Of a stretch of 64,000 bases of DNA, positions 63,901-64,000 are shown piece by piece. Position 1 is the first letter of the stretch. Every line of letters begins with the position of its first letter. Made by a program: the position numbers and the translations under genes. The notes below the pieces were generated by a model. That model made no database searches. It had not been told where the DNA came from and worked only from the letters and a program-made list of their open reading frames with translations. This DNA comes from Fusicatenibacter saccharivorans (GTDB taxonomy: Bacteria > Bacillota > Clostridia > Lachnospirales > Lachnospiraceae): the NCBI RefSeq assembly GCF_015557635.1, contig NZ_JADNOP010000011.1, positions 62,001 through 126,000 of the forward strand, in the 5' to 3' direction.

Positions 63901-63941
63901 TTCCCCGGCTCTCTTATTTCCTTTAAGATTTCCTTTTTCAT
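60921..63941 (-). CDS. YfhO-family multi-pass membrane protein
   Basis: A 1006-aa membrane protein. A basic N-terminus (1-35) is followed by about a dozen hydrophobic segments up to about residue 545, a large extracellular domain (about 550-960; IWDIGQNVSTIYSSAYNAEYKKF) and a final membrane helix before a basic tail. YfhO-type proteins belong to the GT-C-like group; Bacillus YfhO glycosylates lipoteichoic acid. It probably adds sugars to a cell-surface polymer using a lipid-linked donor. GAGGAG lies about 11 nt before the ATG at 63941. The upstream 59 bp show no clear promoter before the window ends. Confidence 0.9.
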   Translation of the reverse strand: MKKEILKEIREPGKSRKKKGQPKGRRNGFLEGLTGKDFTAAGLFFFSLLLCRLFVLQYGVFGSSIDWISQHSTLADYFRKRFYATGNLFPDFAWNLGGGQNIYRFAYYGLLSPTMLLSYLFPFIPMDLWVMGSSALLYAADAVLFYRWISKKGLHYGNCLFTSLFFTCSTALLYHSYNQLMFVNYMPFLLLALLGVDRHFQKRKSGLLILSVLGMILTSFYFSVGGLLALTAYAVTEYLKCGTENAAYEAEQENRKVSRNQKAGAEKKQRAGEKSAGTGETLVGLRSFFGAAIRFALPVLAGILLSGILLIPSAAALFGGSGEGGRGTAAGGIAGLFTDPAMWKPQFLILRLCYTPYGIGLSAFAGVALLGRAIGKSRLREKLLSFLLLVFFCIPLFGYLLNGGLYSKDKVFIPFLPVLCAEVGLYVENQLVRKRECGKNRSTGNFKRKVMTELRELLPYLIVLILMWNAKQETYFEPYWHLGILDVICVTACYLAWRWFPAKKRLRGRELPFLPLVFSAVILAFAGKAINQEKHVMIPRKTYEALTDSKIAAAIREIRAEDPGWYRMEQYGDGGQNLANVNRIWDIGQNVSTIYSSAYNAEYKKFRDETYGINEAFRNRMMQTVSDDPLFWQFMGVKYILAETRPEGYELYRDYGDFQVYRAISAAPVAYVTDQVVSETEYKSLPYPQNQEILETAAVIPDQEMRKTTAAIPDQEKSAKSVDNFRAAADSDTKNGSVGPLFHSCFQKVNLEIPETDQEDLRIQKTADGYEIETKKSVTVSATLPGAAEGATLLAVSFEVENQKASHDMFIRINGQTNRLTGINHTYANGNTQFNYLVTMKEDGTVFIRMGKGHYILKNFETWTGMAQPLEKTEQLYSQAVTLIGGTTATYGGDGITGVVSAERDGYLITSIPYDENFVLKVDGKETLLFRANTAFLGAKIPSGEHKIVLVYHAPGRTAGSWCSLMGGMLALILVICEKKKQQNGSERAGESKMLQKQRKYYIIRV

Positions 63942-64000
63942 GCCCGGATTTCTCCTCTTTCAGAAGCATGGCGTTTGTCGGCATACTCTGGAAAATACAC

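Noticed and set aside
1-64000. CRISPR array, prophage, tRNA or rRNA genes
   Set aside because: No regularly spaced repeats, phage structural genes, cloverleaf-type sequence or rRNA sequence was recognised anywhere in the window.

Overview
The window looks like chromosome of a spore-forming, Gram-positive gut Clostridium relative, most likely family Lachnospiraceae. The reasons are the LplB/LplC-type sugar ABC transporters with DUF3502 solute-binding lipoproteins, a YesM/YesN-type two-component pair, an L-box (lysine) riboswitch, an alpha/beta-type small acid-soluble spore protein, a CspA-like subtilase and moderate GC content. The family assignment is inference from gene content; there is no rRNA in the window.

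Region 1 (1-6.7 kb) is a minus-strand operon for beta-1,4-galactan breakdown: two sugar ABC permeases, a solute-binding lipoprotein, a LacI regulator and an apparently cytoplasmic GH53 endo-galactanase. It probably continues past base 1. Region 2 (6.9-15 kb) is housekeeping: dapA-dapB behind a lysine riboswitch, a two-OB-fold SSB-like protein, typA/bipA, a wall-binding polysaccharide deacetylase and two membrane proteins of unknown function. Region 3 (15-35 kb) holds rpoB-rpoC and rplJ-rplL with its L10 leader. These two pairs, normally adjacent, are separated by about 10.8 kb carrying seven unrelated genes: a PAS/Fis-type regulator, an AtuA/AtuA-like/CocE operon, a GH13 alpha-glucosidase, an AraC-GH39 fusion and a type-B carboxylesterase. 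A 31-codon Fst-like membrane peptide lies divergently beside the L10 leader.

Region 4 (35-50 kb) is a glycan-utilisation locus: two DUF4038-type (apiosidase-like) glycoside hydrolases, a YesM/YesN two-component system, a complete three-gene ABC importer and three alpha/beta-hydrolase esterases. Two promoters in it share the same 21-bp-phased direct repeat at the same distance from the -10 box. This defines a probable regulon of the adjacent YesN-type regulator and is one of the strongest new observations. Region 5 (50-64 kb) has a spore SASP, an HPr-like protein lacking the usual Arg17, a MATE transporter, hisC, trkA-trkH potassium uptake, a CspA-like subtilase whose two halves differ sharply in codon use, a hipBA toxin-antitoxin pair with two operators in its promoter, a patch of fused gene remnants, and a YfhO-family membrane protein.

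No tRNA, rRNA, CRISPR array, prophage or intact insertion sequence was recognised. A family of short dispersed palindromic repeats occurs at least three times; one copy supplies the last codons and stop of hisC.
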